Positions 1 through 11,503 of a stretch of DNA of 64,000 bases are shown here, one piece after another. The position numbers were made by a program, and so were the translations under genes. The notes under the pieces are model-generated. The model did no database searches. It was given only the letters and a program-made list of their open reading frames with translations, and was not told the DNA's origin. Source of the stretch: Helicobacter sp. 11S02629-2 (GTDB lineage Bacteria; Campylobacterota; Campylobacteria; Campylobacterales; Helicobacteraceae); the NCBI RefSeq assembly GCF_002272875.1, contig NZ_MLAN01000002.1, positions 228,419 through 292,418 of the forward strand, written 5' to 3'. The first letter of the stretch is position 1; the number at the start of each line of letters is the position of its first letter.

Positions 1-74
1 TTAGTATCTTTACTTATAACTAAAACCTTACTTTCTTTAGAATCTTTTTCTTTGCTAAAAAATGAAAAGTCCAT
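1..74 (-). CDS. Start of a probable Tad pilus protein TadZ/CpaE (truncated by window edge)
   Basis: An ATG at 74 on the minus strand, preceded by a strong AAGGAGG ribosome binding site, opens a frame that runs off the window edge. The visible residues begin MDFSFFSKEKDSKESKVLV. The only clue to function is position: it follows the secretin gene by 11 bp in a flp-cpaA-cpaB-cpaC order, where Tad loci usually carry cpaE/tadZ, the MinD/ParA-like polar localisation protein. A short charged start running into a hydrophobic VLVIS strand fits a receiver-like TadZ N-terminus. The assignment is inference from synteny. Confidence 0.5.
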   Translation of the reverse strand, partial: MDFSFFSKEKDSKESKVLVISKDT

Positions 75-85
75 CTTTATCCTCC

Positions 86-1474
86 TTACTTTATAAACCC
101 GACATTAGCCACAAAAGTATCTATGTCTCTTTTAGCTAGGCCGCCTTCGTTGTAATCAGGTATATTTAAAAAAGAGCTTCCTAGTCCACGGATAGCAGCT
201 TGGGGTATGTAGATATAGTCTTCAGTTAGAGGGTTTACCAAACTTACTGTTACTATGATGATAAGTTCGTTTTTAGTTCGCTGAATATTTGGCTTTCTAA
301 AGACTGAGCCTATGACTGGTATGTCTCCTAAAAAAGGTATGGATTTAACATTTTCCACATCCCTTTCATCTAGTAAGCCCCCTAGTATAAAGCTAGCCCC
401 ATCATGAAGTTCTATAACGCTTTGTGCTTTACGCTTTTTTATATTTGCCGCACTTGCACCATTTTTTTCAACTAAACTTTGGATGTTACTTACTTCTTGG
501 GCTATTGAAACTACTATCTTATCTTTGCTATAAACCTTAGGCTGTATAGTTAAAGAAACACCATAATCTACTGGGGTACCAGGACTTGCTACTGGCTGAC
601 CTGTAACTGTAACTGTGTTAGTAATAGGTGTAAACTGAGAAGTTACTTGAAAGTTTGCACTTTCTCCACTTATGACTGAAAGGTTAGGGCGGGCTAGGAT
701 TCTAGCTATTTGCTCATCTTTTAGCATGTCTACTACTGCTTGGATGTTTATCTGTCCTTGCTGCTGTCCAAGGATTGGTATAGTTAGCTGACCGCCATTT
801 ATATCAACACCTAGCTTATCAGCGATTATCTTTTCAACATCAGCGACTATTACTTTAATATTTACCTGTCTTGAAGGAGGGACTATAAGTCTATCTACTA
901 AGTCATCAACCTTAAGGCGTGCTAAAAAGTCTAGGTTTATAACCCCACCAGCACCAGCTGAAGCACCACCTCCGCCTGCACCTTGAGTAGAAGTAGCATC
1001 ACCAGTTTGACGTCTTACTGGCTCTATCCTTTTTGTAAGCCCAAGTCCTACTGCTGCCATGTTAAAAGCTAGGTCGCGGCTTCCTTCATCTGGGACATTA
1101 CCACTTATGATATAGCCTTCTTTCCCGGGGATAGCTAGCTTTTCTAGCTTTATAGAACTTCCTTCTATCTTAGATTCTATAAGGGCTTCAAGCTCTTTAG
1201 TATTAGCTTTTTGGCTATCTACTGTTACGCTTAAAGCTTGTAGTAACTTACCATTACTCCCATATATCTCAACATCACCAAAGCCTACATCTTTGGCATA
1301 AATCATCACTTTATTATTAGAGATGATGGCGTAGTTTAAAACCTTACCATTTGATGCAAAGACTGAAGCAACACTGCTTGGGGATTCAAAAACTCTAGAT
1401 TCCCCACTTTTCATTACTATCTTTTCTGCAAATAAAAATGCTGTTAGTAAAACTATCACGCTAAGTATTTTCAT
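86..1474 (-). CDS. cpaC: Tad/Flp pilus outer membrane secretin (CpaC/RcpA)
   Basis: 462 aa. A signal peptide (about residues 1-16) is followed by a pilus-assembly N-terminal domain (about 18-85, the 'KSGESRVFESPS...VASV' type), a Gly/Ala/Ser-rich linker near 165-177, and a secretin domain that ends in the family signature PFLGDIPVIGSVFRKP. Secretins form the multimeric outer membrane channel through which the Flp pilus passes. The ATG overlaps the cpaB stop by one base (TAATG), which indicates translational coupling. The length is typical for CpaC/RcpA. The secretin signature is clear; the assignment to Tad rather than type II secretion comes from the flp, cpaA and cpaB neighbours. Confidence 0.88.
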   Translation of the reverse strand: MKILSVIVLLTAFLFAEKIVMKSGESRVFESPSSVASVFASNGKVLNYAIISNNKVMIYAKDVGFGDVEIYGSNGKLLQALSVTVDSQKANTKELEALIESKIEGSSIKLEKLAIPGKEGYIISGNVPDEGSRDLAFNMAAVGLGLTKRIEPVRRQTGDATSTQGAGGGGASAGAGGVINLDFLARLKVDDLVDRLIVPPSRQVNIKVIVADVEKIIADKLGVDINGGQLTIPILGQQQGQINIQAVVDMLKDEQIARILARPNLSVISGESANFQVTSQFTPITNTVTVTGQPVASPGTPVDYGVSLTIQPKVYSKDKIVVSIAQEVSNIQSLVEKNGASAANIKKRKAQSVIELHDGASFILGGLLDERDVENVKSIPFLGDIPVIGSVFRKPNIQRTKNELIIIVTVSLVNPLTEDYIYIPQAAIRGLGSSFLNIPDYNEGGLAKRDIDTFVANVGFIK

Positions 1475-2310
1475 TATTCGCCCCTAAATTCTTTTATAAA
1501 GTCTTTTGAAAGTACTTGCTGTGTTGAGTAGTATTTTTCATTAGCACTGATTGACTTGTGTGCTTTGCCAGAGTTGGCTGGGAAAAAGTAAAAGTTGCCT
1601 AAAGATTCCACAGCATAGACTTGCTGTATCTCTTTTGGGTCTAGGGCTATAGATATATAGCCTTTAGGCAAGATGATAGGCTGACCATTAGCAGCAATAT
1701 GCGTAACTTCAGGACTATGTTTTATATACTGCACTTGTTTATTAGCAAACATCAAAGCAAGGTTAGTGTTATTAGCCTCTTCTTTACTTTGAAAGTTAGT
1801 GCCTTCTTCTTTTTTAGAAACTATGCCCGTTTCTTTTCTTGGCGCTTTAGTCTCATACCTAAAGTAAACATCTACTTTATCCCCACTATCTAAAGAGCTT
1901 AGCATCCTATACTCCCTGTCATAAAGTGGGAACTGGAAAGAAAGCTTGCCTGCTGGAAGATTAGTGCTAGCAGCTTTTGGCTTATATATATCATCATAGT
2001 GCAAGACATAGTCTTTAGCAAAGTTGCCTTTAAGTATGGTGTTAGCCGCATAGCTTGCAGGCCTATCTAAGATGGCATCTTTTAAGGTATTAAAGTCATA
2101 CTCTATAGTCTTAGTCTGCAAGTCACTACTTTCTATAAGCTCACCTTCTTTCATGTCTCTAGTTAGGGCTAAAACATTAACCATCCTTACTTTATCCTTG
2201 GTTGAAGCTTCACTTTCTGCTTTTGCTTGAGTGTTAGTACTTACAAGCAACCCAGATAAGGAAACTAAAAGTATTATGAAAGATAGACCTATTAATACTC
2301 TATTACCCAT
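1474..2310 (-). CDS. cpaB: Tad pilus assembly protein CpaB/RcpC
   Basis: 278 aa. One N-terminal membrane anchor (about residues 5-25) is followed by an SAF-like segment ('VLALTRDMKEGELIESSDLQ', about 46-66) and an RcpC/CpaB-type domain. In characterised Tad systems CpaB/RcpC is a periplasmic partner of the secretin. The gene lies between the prepilin peptidase (11 bp upstream) and the secretin (1-bp overlap), the canonical Tad order. A Lys/Glu/Asn-rich stretch near 160-185 is poorly conserved in the family. Sequence features alone are moderate evidence; the context makes the call firm. Confidence 0.82.
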   Translation of the reverse strand: MGNRVLIGLSFIILLVSLSGLLVSTNTQAKAESEASTKDKVRMVNVLALTRDMKEGELIESSDLQTKTIEYDFNTLKDAILDRPASYAANTILKGNFAKDYVLHYDDIYKPKAASTNLPAGKLSFQFPLYDREYRMLSSLDSGDKVDVYFRYETKAPRKETGIVSKKEEGTNFQSKEEANNTNLALMFANKQVQYIKHSPEVTHIAANGQPIILPKGYISIALDPKEIQQVYAVESLGNFYFFPANSGKAHKSISANEKYYSTQQVLSKDFIKEFRGE

Positions 2311-2321
2311 TAAAACCTTTC

Positions 2322-2729
2322 TTAATTCATATAAATTAAAACTACAAAAAAACTAATTGCTATTGCCACGCCGTAAGGTACTCCACTTTTTCTACAATTA
2401 AAAATAATAATTATTATTGCTAAAAGAGCCCCAAGCAAAGACATAAGCAGTAAAAAACCACTTATAGAATCGTTTTTAACCAAAAGGATTAGCACGCTTA
2501 AAAGCTTGACATCACCTGCTCCTATGATGCTAAACCTATAAAGTAAAAGACCTATCGCAAAACTTATGATGCAAGCTATATAATTTAGCTTTAGTCCAAA
2601 TATAAGATAGCCTGCTAGTACCAAGGCTAGACAGAGGAGTACTTCTATGTTGCCTATACGTCTAAATCTAATATCTGTGTAAGCGATATATGCTAAAACA
2701 CAAGAAAAAATCCCAATGTAAACTATCAA
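2322..2729 (-). CDS. cpaA: Prepilin peptidase (CpaA/TadV, A24 family)
   Basis: 135 aa, strongly hydrophobic, with about four membrane segments. The two catalytic aspartates of the A24 aspartic proteases are visible: one in 'YTDIRFRRIGN' (about residue 19) and one in the GxGD-type motif 'GAGDVKLL' (about residue 73). It would remove the leader of the Flp prepilin encoded immediately upstream (6-bp gap). The length matches the short TadV/CpaA subfamily, which lacks the N-methylation domain of PilD. Confidence 0.9.
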   Translation of the reverse strand: MIVYIGIFSCVLAYIAYTDIRFRRIGNIEVLLCLALVLAGYLIFGLKLNYIACIISFAIGLLLYRFSIIGAGDVKLLSVLILLVKNDSISGFLLLMSLLGALLAIIIIIFNCRKSGVPYGVAIAISFFVVLIYMN

Positions 2730-2735
2730 AGAGGG

Positions 2736-2975
2736 CTATTTAGTACCTGCTTGCTGTTGTGTAGCACCTAAACCATCAGTTATAGCTTTAAAAGAAGCTT
2801 TTATCTTATTTATGATTCCATCTTCTCCACCACTTCCTAGCACAACAAAAAGCATGGCAGATATCGCAACAGCAATTAGTGCATACTCTATGGCAGTAAC
2901 TCCTTTTTTCTCACTCATGAATCCTTGGAAGAAAACATAAGCTTTAATAAAAATCATATTAGAAAATCTAAACAT
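2736..2975 (-). CDS. flp: Flp-type prepilin
   Basis: About 79 aa. The class IV prepilin site is plain: a leader ending in MSEKKG, then VTAIEYALIAVAISAML, with cleavage after Gly and Glu at +5, as in Flp/Fap pilins. I prefer the ATG at 2975 over 2987 because a GGAG motif lies 6 bases before 2975, inside the longer frame. This is the first gene of the minus-strand Tad operon, so the promoter should lie in the AT-rich 2976-3188 region, which it shares divergently with pyrB. The mature pilin has a hydrophobic helix and a short polar tail ending QQQAGTK. Confidence 0.9.
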   Translation of the reverse strand: MFRFSNMIFIKAYVFFQGFMSEKKGVTAIEYALIAVAISAMLFVVLGSGGEDGIINKIKASFKAITDGLGATQQQAGTK

Positions 2976-3188
2976 ATAAAACTCCATAAAAGTGAATTAA
3001 ACTTAACAGTCTGTATTATACATAAAATAATCATAAATATAAAAATTATTCTTATTTTTGAAAAAGTCTATAAAAGTCTAAAAAGCAAGAATCTAAAATC
3101 GCACTAAAATCAAGCCATGCCTTTTATCAAAAGTCCTAAGATAAGATAAAATACCACATCTAACTAGTAGACGCATAAAGGGGCTTAA

Positions 3189-4064
3189 GTGAGACACTTG
3201 ATACAAACCACAGACCTAGATAACAGCGAAGTACTTAACATCCTTGACCTTGCTAAAGGCTTTAAGACCTCCCATTCAGAGTCGCTTAAAAATAAACGTT
3301 TTATAACTATATTTTTTGAAAATTCAACTAGAACTTTAAGCAGCTTTGAGATAGCTATCAAAAATCTTAAAGGTGATGTTATAAGACTAGATATAGCATC
3401 TAGTTCTACTTCAAAGGGCGAGACTATAGCAGATACTGCAGCAAACCTTGATGCTATGAATCCTCACGCCATCATAGTTAGACACAAAAGTGCAGGGGCT
3501 ACTAACTTTTTAAAAGACTACGTTAAGTGCCCTATAGTTAATGGTGGTGATGGTGCCCACGCCCATCCAACCCAAGCCCTCTTAGATCTCTTTACTATAC
3601 AAAACCACTTTGGTGGGATTGATAAGCTAAGGGGTAAAAAGATAGCTATAGTTGGGGATATAAAAAACTCAAGGGTTGCAAACAGTGACATGGAGCTTTT
3701 AACTCGCTTTGGCATGGATATAACCCTAGTGGCCCCACCTCACTTTTTAACCAATACTAACTTTAAATACAGCTACAACTTAGAAGACGTGATAGATAAA
3801 GTAGATGTTTTAATGAGCCTTAGAACTCAAACTGAAAGGCATAACCTCCAAACTTATGGAAGCTTAAAAGACTACGCACACCGCTTTTGTATAACTAAAG
3901 ACTTAGTGGGAGATAGAGATATCATCTTACTTCATCCAGGTCCAGTACATAGAAACATAGACATAGATGATGAGATGCTAGAAGATAAGAGATGTAAGGT
4001 CTTAGAGCAAGTTGAAAATGGCGTCTTAGTAAGAATGGCGGTTATGCAGTTTTTATGTGCTTAA
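3189..4064 (+). CDS. pyrB: Aspartate carbamoyltransferase catalytic subunit
   Basis: 291 aa, starting at GTG. It makes N-carbamoyl-aspartate from carbamoyl phosphate and aspartate, the committed step of pyrimidine synthesis. The carbamoyl-phosphate motif STRT is at residues 46-49, with '[11 protein letters not shown]' and '[11 protein letters not shown]' further on, both family signatures. The length is slightly short of the usual 305-310 aa but matches Campylobacterota enzymes. It is transcribed away from the Tad operon and no other pyr gene is nearby. Confidence 0.95.
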   Translation: MRHLIQTTDLDNSEVLNILDLAKGFKTSHSESLKNKRFITIFFENSTRTLSSFEIAIKNLKGDVIRLDIASSSTSKGETIADTAANLDAMNPHAIIVRHKSAGATNFLKDYVKCPIVNGGDGAHAHPTQALLDLFTIQNHFGGIDKLRGKKIAIVGDIKNSRVANSDMELLTRFGMDITLVAPPHFLTNTNFKYSYNLEDVIDKVDVLMSLRTQTERHNLQTYGSLKDYAHRFCITKDLVGDRDIILLHPGPVHRNIDIDDEMLEDKRCKVLEQVENGVLVRMAVMQFLCA

Positions 4065-4343
4065 AAGCTAAAAGCTTAAATCTTTGCCATGCTAGGCTTA
4101 ATGCAAGTTTGGTAATGATAAGAAAGCAGATTCTATTAAAGCAGATTCTACAAAGTAGAATCTAAAAATAAATGGCTACCATATCAACCTTTAATCTCCT
4201 AGCACACAACTAGCATTTTTATCATAAACTAGAAATAACTTTAGTTTCTAGAAAGACTAAGTCTAATAAGGCATCTTCTAACTAACCTTAATCTTTATTG
4301 TAAAATACACCTAAGGTTCATATATCTAAGTTAAAGGCCATGT
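4065..4343. repeat. Intergenic gap with GAATCT-word cluster and inverted pair
   Basis: Between pyrB and the lipoprotein gene there are three copies of the AGATTCTA/TAGAATCT word within about 35 bp. The last two form a perfect 8-bp inverted repeat (4143-4150 and 4156-4163, loop CAAAG). No T-run follows on either strand, so this is not a standard intrinsic terminator. I see no other gene in the gap. Confidence 0.6.
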
Positions 4344-4832
4344 TTGAAGTCTCTTTTAGCCCTTATACTAGTTTTGTTTTTAACAGGCTGCCAGTCTTAC
4401 TTTGAGCTTACAAAAGGCAAAAGCCTAAACATCCAAAGGGTCGCCCAAGAAACTAGGACTAGTATATTTTCAAGCACAACTAAGCCTATAGTCATAGTTA
4501 AGATGACCCATCTTAACAACTTAGGCAATATATTTTTTCAAAATGAAGAGTACTTTTTCTTAAACATCACAACTTTTAACAAAGAAGTCTTTTATCCTTA
4601 CTTTATGAGTTTGAGTTTAAATGGAACTAGGCCTTTGTGGATGAGGGAAGTAAAAAATGGCGAGTTAGATAGTGACTTGATCTTTGACTCTGGGTACTCT
4701 AGGGGCTTTTTAGTAGCCTTCCCACTAGTATCAAGTGGTGAGAAGAGAAATATAAAAGTAAGCCTTGAGATAAGTGGCTATAAATCTATCACTTTTGACT
4801 TTGGATATCCAATCATAAGGAGCACGATATAA
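4344..4832 (+). CDS. Putative lipoprotein of unknown function
   Basis: 162 aa from a TTG start. The in-phase AAAGG ribosome site sits 7 bases before it, and the nearby ATG at 4340 is in another frame. The lipobox 'LFLTGC' gives Cys16 as the lipidation site. The rest is a beta-rich domain of about 140 residues with no motif I recognise, plausibly an immunoglobulin-like fold ('KVSLEISGYKSITFDF' at the end). It stands alone between pyrB and the NifU-like gene. I do not assign a function. Confidence 0.72.
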   Translation: MKSLLALILVLFLTGCQSYFELTKGKSLNIQRVAQETRTSIFSSTTKPIVIVKMTHLNNLGNIFFQNEEYFFLNITTFNKEVFYPYFMSLSLNGTRPLWMREVKNGELDSDLIFDSGYSRGFLVAFPLVSSGEKRNIKVSLEISGYKSITFDFGYPIIRSTI

Positions 4833-4892
4833 GTTAACCAAAAGACATTAAGATAGACACATGTCTTAAAGAGTATCATAAAGGAGTAGTTC

Positions 4893-5138
4893 ATGTTTCC
4901 TTTTAGCGATGAAGAGCTAGTCTTCCCAGTTGAGGCAAGTATAGAGCGTATAAGACCTATGTTATTAAGAGATAAGGGTAATATAGAGCTTATAAAGATA
5001 GAAGATGCTACTGTGTATGTTAGATTCCTTGGAGCTTGTCAAGGTTGCCCAAGTATCAATATAACACTTAGAAATGGAGTGCTTAGAGCACTTCAAACTG
5101 ATATACACCCTGATATCAAAGTTGTAAGGTTGGATTAA
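4893..5138 (+). CDS. NifU-like C-terminal domain (Nfu) iron-sulfur scaffold protein
   Basis: 81 aa, a single NifU C-terminal domain. The Fe-S binding CxxC is at Cys49-Cys52 ('GACQGCPS'), followed by the typical 'ITLRNGVLRAL' helix. Such proteins carry or deliver Fe-S clusters. An AAGGAG ribosome site precedes the ATG. The stop codon is immediately followed by the next ATG at 5139, and the set NifU-like / small hypothetical / murE matches an order I recall from H. pylori, so it is probably an operon with murE. Confidence 0.88.
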   Translation: MFPFSDEELVFPVEASIERIRPMLLRDKGNIELIKIEDATVYVRFLGACQGCPSINITLRNGVLRALQTDIHPDIKVVRLD

Positions 5139-5771
5139 ATGGTGGAATCTAAAATAGTAAATATCAAACCTAATGACCTAGCAAGCAGTGCTAAAAAACG
5201 CATCCTTCAAAACAAAGCTAGCAAGGCCTTTTTGGCATCTGAGTTTGGCAAAGCTTTTAGTCTTTATGAGCGGGCTTTTTGGCTGGATGAAGACGACTTA
5301 GAATCTAGGATAGGCCTTTTGCTTTCAGACATAGGCGAAAACTACGAGACAGAGGCTTTAAGCATCTATGACTTATATAAAAATATGATAACACTTAGTC
5401 AAAGAAAGTATAGACGCGAGATTCAAAAAGGTGTGTTAAAGCTTATAGAAAACTTCGATGAAAACATACTTAATAACTCAAGTGCTAATGTTATAAAAAA
5501 GCAAGTTTTAGAAACCCAAGGGACAGTTCCTTACTCTGATATAGAAGCCTTGCTTGAAAACGGTAGGTTTAATGATGGCTTTTTAGGCATCATGTTTTCA
5601 AGTAAGATAGTGTTTTCTACTAAAGAAGAGTTTTATAGCTTTTTAAGACTGCTAGTAAAAAACGACTATCTTGATATGTCAACTAAGTATATAGATAGCC
5701 TTCCTTATGTAGATGAAGAAGTCCTTAAGATAATGGATGAGATAAGCTTAAAAGAAAAGGGTAACAAGTAG
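5139..5771 (+). CDS. Small conserved hypothetical protein between nfu and murE
   Basis: 210 aa, predicted soluble and largely alpha-helical. The segment 'KAFLASEFGKAFSLYERAFWLDEDDLESRIGLLLSDIG' looks like one or two TPR-type hairpins (about residues 27-65). No signal peptide or catalytic motif is visible. It starts at the base after the NifU-like stop and ends 27 bp before murE, so it is cotranscribed with them. The function is unknown; a scaffold role is only a guess from the helical repeats. Confidence 0.75.
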   Translation: MVESKIVNIKPNDLASSAKKRILQNKASKAFLASEFGKAFSLYERAFWLDEDDLESRIGLLLSDIGENYETEALSIYDLYKNMITLSQRKYRREIQKGVLKLIENFDENILNNSSANVIKKQVLETQGTVPYSDIEALLENGRFNDGFLGIMFSSKIVFSTKEEFYSFLRLLVKNDYLDMSTKYIDSLPYVDEEVLKIMDEISLKEKGNK

Positions 5772-5798
5772 TTAGGACACAAAACCAAAGGAGAGAGG

Positions 5799-7124
5799 AT
5801 GATAAAAGTTTTTAAAGGGGTAAGCTTTAGTGATGATACAAGAGACTTAGAAAAAGGCATAGATATCTTTGTGGAGACTTTGCATAATAAGCCTTTTTTA
5901 GATTCCATAGATAAGGGTAACTATAAAACTAAGTTTATAGAATCTAAGCACTTAAAAGACTACTTTAAAACTGATATGAAAATAGTTGGTATAACTGGGA
6001 CTAATGGCAAGACTACAACAGCAAGTGCTATCTACTCTACCTTATTAGACCTAGGCTATAAGTGTGCACTTCTTGGCACTAGGGGCTTTTTTATGAACGA
6101 TAAAAAGATAAGACCAAAAGGGCTTACAACGCCTAGTCTTTTAGACCTCTATGAAGATATAGACTTAGCTTGCGAGGAAGGCTGTAAGTACTTTGTGATG
6201 GAAGTAAGCTCTCACGCCATAGTGCAAGATAGAATCTCTTCTTTAGAGTTTGCTTTAAAAGCTATAACTAATATAACTAGTGACCACCTAGACTTTCATA
6301 AGACGCTTGAAAACTACATAGAAGCTAAGCTTAGCTTTTTTAAAGATGATGAGGTTTTAAAGGTTATAAATCTTGATGATGCTAAAGTTGCAAGGCTAAG
6401 GTTTTATAAAGATACTTACTCTTATGCTTTAGAATCTAAGGCTACTTTTAAAGTTAACGCCTACTCTTTAACTAATGGTATAGATGCCCAAGTCTCTTTT
6501 ACTTTGCCAGATAAAACACAAGAAGATGCCTTTTTGGAATCTAGCCTTTATGGCGTGCATAATCTTTATAATGCCCTCTGTGCTCTCTCTTGTGTAAAAC
6601 TTCTTACTAAAAAGCCCCTGCAAGCACTCTGTGATGCATTAAGTGGATTTGGAGGCGTAAGTGGTAGGGCTGAAGTAGTTAGCACTAAGCCTTTAGTAAT
6701 AGTTGACTTTGCCCATACTCAAGATGGCATGTTAAAGATGTTTGAAAGTTTTAAAGGCAGGCCAATCCATGTAGTCTTTGGTGCAGGAGGCGATAGAGAT
6801 AAGACCAAAAGGCCTTTAATGGGCAAAGTCGCTAAGGCTTATGCAACTAAGATCTATGTCACTTCTGATAATCCACGAAGCGAAGACCCAGAGCTAATCA
6901 TAAAAGACATACTTAGCGGTATGGATGACCTAAGTAACGTATATGTGAACAAAGATAGAGAAGCTGCCATCAAGCAAGCCATAGCTGAGCTAGATGAAAA
7001 GTGTGTACTTTTGATACTTGGAAAAGGCGATGAAGAAGGGCAAATATTTAAAAACGAGACTTTGCCTTTCAGCGATAAAGAATGTGTTAAAAAAATACTC
7101 ACTAATATATCTACTACTAACTAA
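5799..7124 (+). CDS. murE: UDP-MurNAc-L-Ala-D-Glu:meso-diaminopimelate ligase
   Basis: 441 aa. Mur ligase with the ATP loop GTNGKTT at residues 67-73, the substrate region 'TTPSLLDLYEDI', and the DNPR motif ('TSDNPRSEDPE', about residue 362) that recognises meso-diaminopimelate rather than lysine. It adds the third residue of the peptidoglycan stem peptide in the cytoplasm. GGAGAG precedes the ATG. The short N-terminal domain is usual for Helicobacter MurE. DAP for the reaction comes from the pathway that lysA (25119) drains. Confidence 0.95.
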   Translation: MIKVFKGVSFSDDTRDLEKGIDIFVETLHNKPFLDSIDKGNYKTKFIESKHLKDYFKTDMKIVGITGTNGKTTTASAIYSTLLDLGYKCALLGTRGFFMNDKKIRPKGLTTPSLLDLYEDIDLACEEGCKYFVMEVSSHAIVQDRISSLEFALKAITNITSDHLDFHKTLENYIEAKLSFFKDDEVLKVINLDDAKVARLRFYKDTYSYALESKATFKVNAYSLTNGIDAQVSFTLPDKTQEDAFLESSLYGVHNLYNALCALSCVKLLTKKPLQALCDALSGFGGVSGRAEVVSTKPLVIVDFAHTQDGMLKMFESFKGRPIHVVFGAGGDRDKTKRPLMGKVAKAYATKIYVTSDNPRSEDPELIIKDILSGMDDLSNVYVNKDREAAIKQAIAELDEKCVLLILGKGDEEGQIFKNETLPFSDKECVKKILTNISTTN

Positions 7125-7195
7125 AAGTTACACTACTAAGGCAAAGTTTTAAAAATAAGATACAATCATTACAGGTTCTAGCAAAGGGTTTGTTG

Positions 7196-7921
7196 ATGAA
7201 ATTAAAGTATGACAATGTCGAAACTTACTTAAAGGTCATAGTGTTTTTTTTAATAGTTGGCTTTGGGGCTTACTTCACTTTTCCTTATCAGATAGGAACT
7301 GATGACAGGATAGCTTACCTTCAAAGCTTTGGTATGACTTTATCTCTTACCATCTCGGGGATAGTTATAGGTCTAGTAGTAGGATTTATCCTAGCTTTTA
7401 TTAGGCTTTTAAAAAATAGAGTCTTAAACTTCATAATAGATGAGTACATAGACATCATAAGAGGCACTCCTATCATCTTGCAGCTTATGATCTTTGCTTA
7501 CATCATCCTAGCGGCATTTAGAGATAACTACTACGCAGCCATCATCGCTTTAGGACTAAACTCTTCAGCATATATAGCAGAGATAGTAAGAAGTGGGATA
7601 AGTGCTATAGATAGAGGGCAGCTAGAAGCGGCTAGGGCTATGGGGCTAGGTTTTAGCGCTTCTATGTTTAAGATAGTCTTCCCTCAAGTTATAAAAAACA
7701 TCATCCCAGCCCTTTCAAATGAGATAATATCTCTTTTTAAAGAAACCTCTATAGTTGGGTACATTAGCATCATGGATTTAACCATGAAGAGTAATAGTCT
7801 TCAAAGCGTTATATATAATCCAACCCCTTTAATCTTTGCAGGGGTTATCTACTATGCTTGTGTGAAGATTTTTAGCGTGTTAGTAAAACTATTAGAAAGA
7901 AGGCTTAATAGAAATGACTGA
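7196..7921 (+). CDS. Polar amino-acid ABC transporter, permease
   Basis: 241 aa from the ATG at 7196. An upstream in-frame TTG at 7190 is only one or two bases from the AAAGGG ribosome site, so 7196 (spacing 7) is better. About five membrane segments. The permease signature is present: '[36 protein letters not shown]', the EAA loop that docks on the ATPase. The family is HisM/GlnP. The gene overlaps the ATPase gene by 8 bp. The substrate is a polar amino acid, possibly glutamine, but the sequence does not settle which. Confidence 0.9.
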   Translation: MKLKYDNVETYLKVIVFFLIVGFGAYFTFPYQIGTDDRIAYLQSFGMTLSLTISGIVIGLVVGFILAFIRLLKNRVLNFIIDEYIDIIRGTPIILQLMIFAYIILAAFRDNYYAAIIALGLNSSAYIAEIVRSGISAIDRGQLEAARAMGLGFSASMFKIVFPQVIKNIIPALSNEIISLFKETSIVGYISIMDLTMKSNSLQSVIYNPTPLIFAGVIYYACVKIFSVLVKLLERRLNRND

Positions 7922-8657
7922 TGTGATGATTGAAGTTAAGAATCTTTATAAAAACTATGGCAGCGTAATAGTTCTAAACAATATAAGTGTAGATATAAAC
8001 AAAGGCGATGTAGTAGCTATCATTGGCCCTAGTGGTGGGGGAAAAAGTACTTTTTTAAGATGTCTAAACTTACTTGAAACTCCAACTAGTGGACATATAA
8101 AAATGGGTGGAGTAGATATCTTAGACCCTAAGACTAATATTAATAAGGTTAGGCAAAGGGCTAGTATGGTCTTTCAGCACTTTAATCTTTTTGCTAATAA
8201 AACAGTTTTACAAAATCTTACCTTAGCGCCCCTTCATCTAAAGCTTTATAAGTCTAAAGAAGAGTGCTTAGATAAAGCTTATAGTTTGCTTGAAAAAGTA
8301 GGCTTAAAAGATAAGGCTGATGTATTGCCTCATAAACTTAGTGGAGGGCAAAAACAGCGTATAGCTATAGCTAGGTCGCTATGTATGAATCCAGATGTTA
8401 TACTTTTTGATGAGCCTACTTCAGCCTTAGACCCTGAGATGGTAGGTGAAGTCTTAGGCATGGTTAATGACGTGGCAAAAGAGGGCATAACCATGCTAGT
8501 AGTAACACACGAGATGGGTTTTGCTAAAAATGTCGCAAGTCGTGTTTTTTTTATGGACCAAGGTCATATAGCCCATGATGAAAGTCCTGATGTTATATTT
8601 ACAAATCCAAAAAGCGATAGATTAAAAGAGTTTTTAAATAAAGTTTTAAATCATTAA
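7914..8657 (+). CDS. Polar amino-acid ABC transporter, ATP-binding protein
   Basis: 247 aa. Walker [10 protein letters not shown] at residues 38-46, Q-loop 'VFQHFNLF', ABC signature LSGGQKQR (about 144-151), Walker B '[12 protein letters not shown]', and the H-loop in 'LVVTHEM'. It is a GlnQ/ArtP-type ATPase that powers the importer encoded on either side. The start overlaps the permease end, and the binding-protein gene follows after 11 bp, a complete one-substrate importer operon. Confidence 0.93.
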   Translation: MTDVMIEVKNLYKNYGSVIVLNNISVDINKGDVVAIIGPSGGGKSTFLRCLNLLETPTSGHIKMGGVDILDPKTNINKVRQRASMVFQHFNLFANKTVLQNLTLAPLHLKLYKSKEECLDKAYSLLEKVGLKDKADVLPHKLSGGQKQRIAIARSLCMNPDVILFDEPTSALDPEMVGEVLGMVNDVAKEGITMLVVTHEMGFAKNVASRVFFMDQGHIAHDESPDVIFTNPKSDRLKEFLNKVLNH

Positions 8658-8668
8658 AAGGAGTTTAT

Positions 8669-9430
8669 ATGTTTAAGAGTGCTAAAAAGATAGTTTTTGC
8701 TTTGGTTGTAGGTGCTTTTTTAGTCGCCTGTAGCAGCGGTAGCCATGAGGGCAAAGAAAAGTCTGTGGCCATAGGTGTTAACGCTACTTATCCACCCTTT
8801 GAGTACATCGAAGATGCTAAGTATAAAGGCTATGATATAGATTTGATGGATGAGATAGCAAAGCGTGCTGACTTTAAATTCCAGTGGGTTAATATGAGCT
8901 ATGATGGTCTTATACCAGCTTTAAAAACTGGCAAAGTAGACCTAACTATATCTTCTATGAATATAACTCCAGATAGACTAAAGTCAGTTGACTTTTCTCA
9001 TCCTTACTTTGTAGACCAAAACGTCTTTATTAAACGTAAAGATTCTGATGATATCACTACTTTAGAATCACTAAAGGGCAAAAAGATAGGATCATATCTA
9101 GGCACCCAGCAAGAAGAAAGGGCTATGGAAGTGGCTAAGCAAGTAGGCGGAACTGAAGTAAGTTTTAAAGACGTGCTAGGAGCAGTGCTTAGCTTAAATA
9201 CTAATAAGATAGATGCTGTTGTAACTGATGGGGCTACTGCGACTAACTACTTAAAGCAGTATCCTAACTTAGTAAGATTCTATACAGAAAATAGTGCAGG
9301 TGAAGGCTTTGGTATAGCTGCTGATAAAGGTAAGCATAAAGAGCTTATGGAAAGAATTAATAAGGCTATAGATTCTATGAAAGAAGATGGCACTTTGGAA
9401 TCTTTAGCTAAAAAGTATGGCTTGAAGTAG
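8669..9430 (+). CDS. Polar amino-acid ABC transporter, substrate-binding lipoprotein
   Basis: 253 aa. A signal peptide with lipobox 'LVAC' (Cys21) implies membrane tethering, as in other importers of this type. It is a family 3 solute-binding protein: 'VGINATYPPFEY'-type start (here VAIGVNATYPPFEYIED), 'GYDIDLMDEIAKR', and 'DLTISSMNITPDRLKSVDFSHPYF'. An AAAGGAG site precedes the ATG. It is the last gene of the importer operon. The ligand cannot be read from the sequence. Confidence 0.93.
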   Translation: MFKSAKKIVFALVVGAFLVACSSGSHEGKEKSVAIGVNATYPPFEYIEDAKYKGYDIDLMDEIAKRADFKFQWVNMSYDGLIPALKTGKVDLTISSMNITPDRLKSVDFSHPYFVDQNVFIKRKDSDDITTLESLKGKKIGSYLGTQQEERAMEVAKQVGGTEVSFKDVLGAVLSLNTNKIDAVVTDGATATNYLKQYPNLVRFYTENSAGEGFGIAADKGKHKELMERINKAIDSMKEDGTLESLAKKYGLK

Positions 9431-9574
9431 GCTTGCTTTAGTTTTAAAGATATCTATCATTTCTAGCTTAAAACTTATATCCTTAGGATCAAAATAAGCT
9501 AGAATACACACATTTGCTAGATCACTACTTTATATGTTTTAAAAAAACTTATATGAAATAAAAAAGGCTAGGTT

Positions 9575-11498
<1,924 letters not shown>

Positions 11499-11503
11499 GC
11501 TCT

